A stretch of 6,471 bases of DNA, from assembly GCA_012515725.1 (NCBI GenBank), contig JAAYXU010000036.1:1-6471 (forward strand), in the 5' to 3' direction. This document shows positions 5,879-6,471 of the stretch, piece by piece. The DNA comes from Clostridiales bacterium (GTDB taxonomy: Bacteria; Bacillota; Clostridia; Christensenellales; UMGS416). Positions within the stretch are counted from its first letter, which is position 1. Each line of letters starts with the position of its first letter. The translations under genes and the position numbers were made by a program. The notes under the pieces are model-generated. The model was not told where the DNA came from, made no database searches, and saw only the letters and a program-made list of their open reading frames with translations.

Positions 5879-5943
5879 GCTGGTACCAGGGCTGCAGTGT
5901 GGGCGTTTTGCGTTATTACGAAAAACGGAGGGAATACACTTGA
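5863..5943 (+). CDS. Candidate 26-codon mini-ORF read through the terminator
   Basis: ATG at 5863 overlaps the preceding TAA as TAATG. The frame begins MPTYCSWYQGCSVGVL and runs to TGA at 5941-5943, which overlaps the acetyltransferase TTG as TTGA. It spans the whole terminator hairpin and the next gene's Shine-Dalgarno, so ribosomes in this frame would unfold the terminator and deliver themselves to the GNAT start. It has no good ribosome site of its own and would depend on reinitiation. The overlaps at both ends argue against chance, but coding is unproven. Confidence 0.4.
   Translation: MPTYCSWYQGCSVGVLRYYEKRREYT
5865..5909 (+). terminator. Intrinsic terminator/attenuator ahead of the GNAT gene
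   Basis: GCCCACA (5865-5871) pairs with TGTGGGC (5898-5904) and TGCAGC (5875-5880) with GCTGCA (5891-5896). This gives a 13-bp two-part stem with a small asymmetric internal loop (TAT opposite G) and a 10-nt loop. GTTTTGCGTTATT follows, a short T-rich tract. It sits after the promoter and 31 nt before the downstream start codon, with no gene end nearby to need termination, so an attenuator role is most likely. Confidence 0.78.
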
Positions 5944-6471
5944 TTCTATATTACGGTGATTTGGCGATCCGCGATGCGAATCCTGACGATGCCGGGCAGC
6001 TTTGCACGTGGTGGAATGATGGTAAAATCATGGCCCATGCGGGTTTCCCAAATGGCTTGAACGAATCGCCTGATGCTATCAGTAAGAGCCTTGCGCAGGA
6101 CAGCGATGACCGCGGCCGCCGCCATATGATAGAGCTGGGCGGTAAGCTGATAGGCGAAATGAATTATCGAAACAAGGGCAACGGGACGGCGGAGATCGGT
6201 ATAAAGATCTGCGATTTCGCACAGCAGAATAAGGGATATGGGACCACACTGCTCACGATGTTTATCGACGCGCTCTTTACGTATTACAAATATGAAAAAA
6301 TCATACTGGACACCAACGCGAAAAATAAGCGCGCGCAACACGTATATGAGAGTAAACTGGGTTTCCGCTGTTTGGGTACCCGTGAACATCCATGGCCAGA
6401 CCAGCTAGGACAGCCGCAGTATTCGATCGACTACGAACTGACCAAGAAAGACTGGGTAACTGTGCGGACGC
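5940..6471 (+). CDS. GNAT family N-acetyltransferase with TTG start (3' partial)
   Basis: The frame is open from TTG at 5940 to the window end, giving 177 residues without a stop. GGAGGG at 5927-5932, seven bases upstream, fixes the TTG as start; no in-frame ATG comes until codon 31, inside a conserved-looking segment. Features are LAIRDANPDDA (8-18), WWNDGKIMAHAGFPNGL (24-40), LIGEMNYRN (70-78), a RimJ/RimL-like EIGIKI strand (85-90), the acetyl-CoA loop QNKGYG (96-101), and the YESKLGF segment (136-142) typical of the GNAT C-terminal half. The ending YELTKKDW suggests that little is missing. It is a predicted cytoplasmic acetyltransferase of unknown substrate. The attenuator-type leader hints at an inducible, possibly antibiotic-modifying or stress role, but the protein alone does not show this. 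A TTG start lowers basal translation. Confidence 0.88.
   Translation, partial: MILYYGDLAIRDANPDDAGQLCTWWNDGKIMAHAGFPNGLNESPDAISKSLAQDSDDRGRRHMIELGGKLIGEMNYRNKGNGTAEIGIKICDFAQQNKGYGTTLLTMFIDALFTYYKYEKIILDTNAKNKRAQHVYESKLGFRCLGTREHPWPDQLGQPQYSIDYELTKKDWVTVRT

Larger units (their letters stand above)
5667..5939 (+). promoter_or_regulatory. Structured leader RNA with mini-ORFs and attenuator
   Basis: The non-genic stretch between rpmF and the last gene holds a leader rather than empty space. In order it carries a strong Shine-Dalgarno (GGGGGGAG, 5683-5690) with an 8-codon ORF; a hairpin TTGCATT/AATGCAA (5771-5777 with 5788-5794); the segment TGCAATAT (5807-5814); a 10-codon ORF containing the hairpin AACGACC/GGTCGTT (5840-5846 with 5850-5856); a terminator (5865-5909); and the gene's ribosome site GGAGGG (5927-5932). 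It is AT-richer than the genes to its left. The elements suggest conditional termination controlled by translation of the mini-ORFs. No known riboswitch class was recognised. Confidence 0.65.

Noticed and set aside
5946..6389. 147-codon minus-strand ORF at the window end
   Set aside because: The + strand frame from TTG 5940 encodes a clear GNAT protein; this is its antisense shadow.
1..6471. CRISPR array, tRNA, rRNA or insertion sequence
   Set aside because: No spaced direct repeats, cloverleaf-like sequence, rRNA segments, transposase frame or terminal inverted repeats were seen.

Overview
The window looks like chromosome of a Gram-positive, moderately to highly GC-rich member of the Bacillota, most likely a Clostridia-type anaerobe. 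The evidence is strong purine-rich Shine-Dalgarno sites, consensus sigma-A promoters (TTGACA-17-TATAAT), a yceD-rpmF pair with a four-cysteine L32, and proteins that read most like Firmicutes families. The genus cannot be fixed from this sequence. All recognised genes lie on the + strand.

Positions 1-4661 form a tightly packed, probably co-transcribed block. It starts with the last codons of an unidentified gene, then a streptothricin-acetyltransferase-like GNAT protein (satA type), the AAA+ replication-recombination ATPase RarA, and the metalloprotease pair TldD and TldE/PmbA. The junctions are an 11-nt overlap, a 12-nt gap, an 11-nt overlap and a 4-nt ATGA overlap, so translational coupling is likely. 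No promoter for this block is visible inside the window, and no convincing terminator follows tldE.

Positions 4726-5565 are a compact ribosome-biogenesis transcription unit. It has a perfect consensus promoter with an inverted repeat between its two boxes, then yceD (DUF177), rpmF (ribosomal protein L32) and a strong intrinsic terminator.

Positions 5566-6471 differ in composition (AT-richer) and are the most interesting part. A second near-perfect promoter (5632-5660) drives a leader of roughly 270 nt. The leader holds several mini-ORFs, a potential antiterminator pairing, and an intrinsic terminator just before a GNAT acetyltransferase gene that starts with TTG and runs off the window end. 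The last mini-ORFs are chained by overlapping stop/start codons (TAATG at 5861-5865 and TTGA at 5940-5943), and the final one is read straight through the terminator hairpin. This layout resembles the translation-controlled attenuators ahead of inducible antibiotic-resistance genes in Gram-positive bacteria, which suggests that the terminal GNAT gene is induced by a ribosome-targeting or translation-stress signal. The mechanism is inferred; the sequence elements themselves are directly visible.
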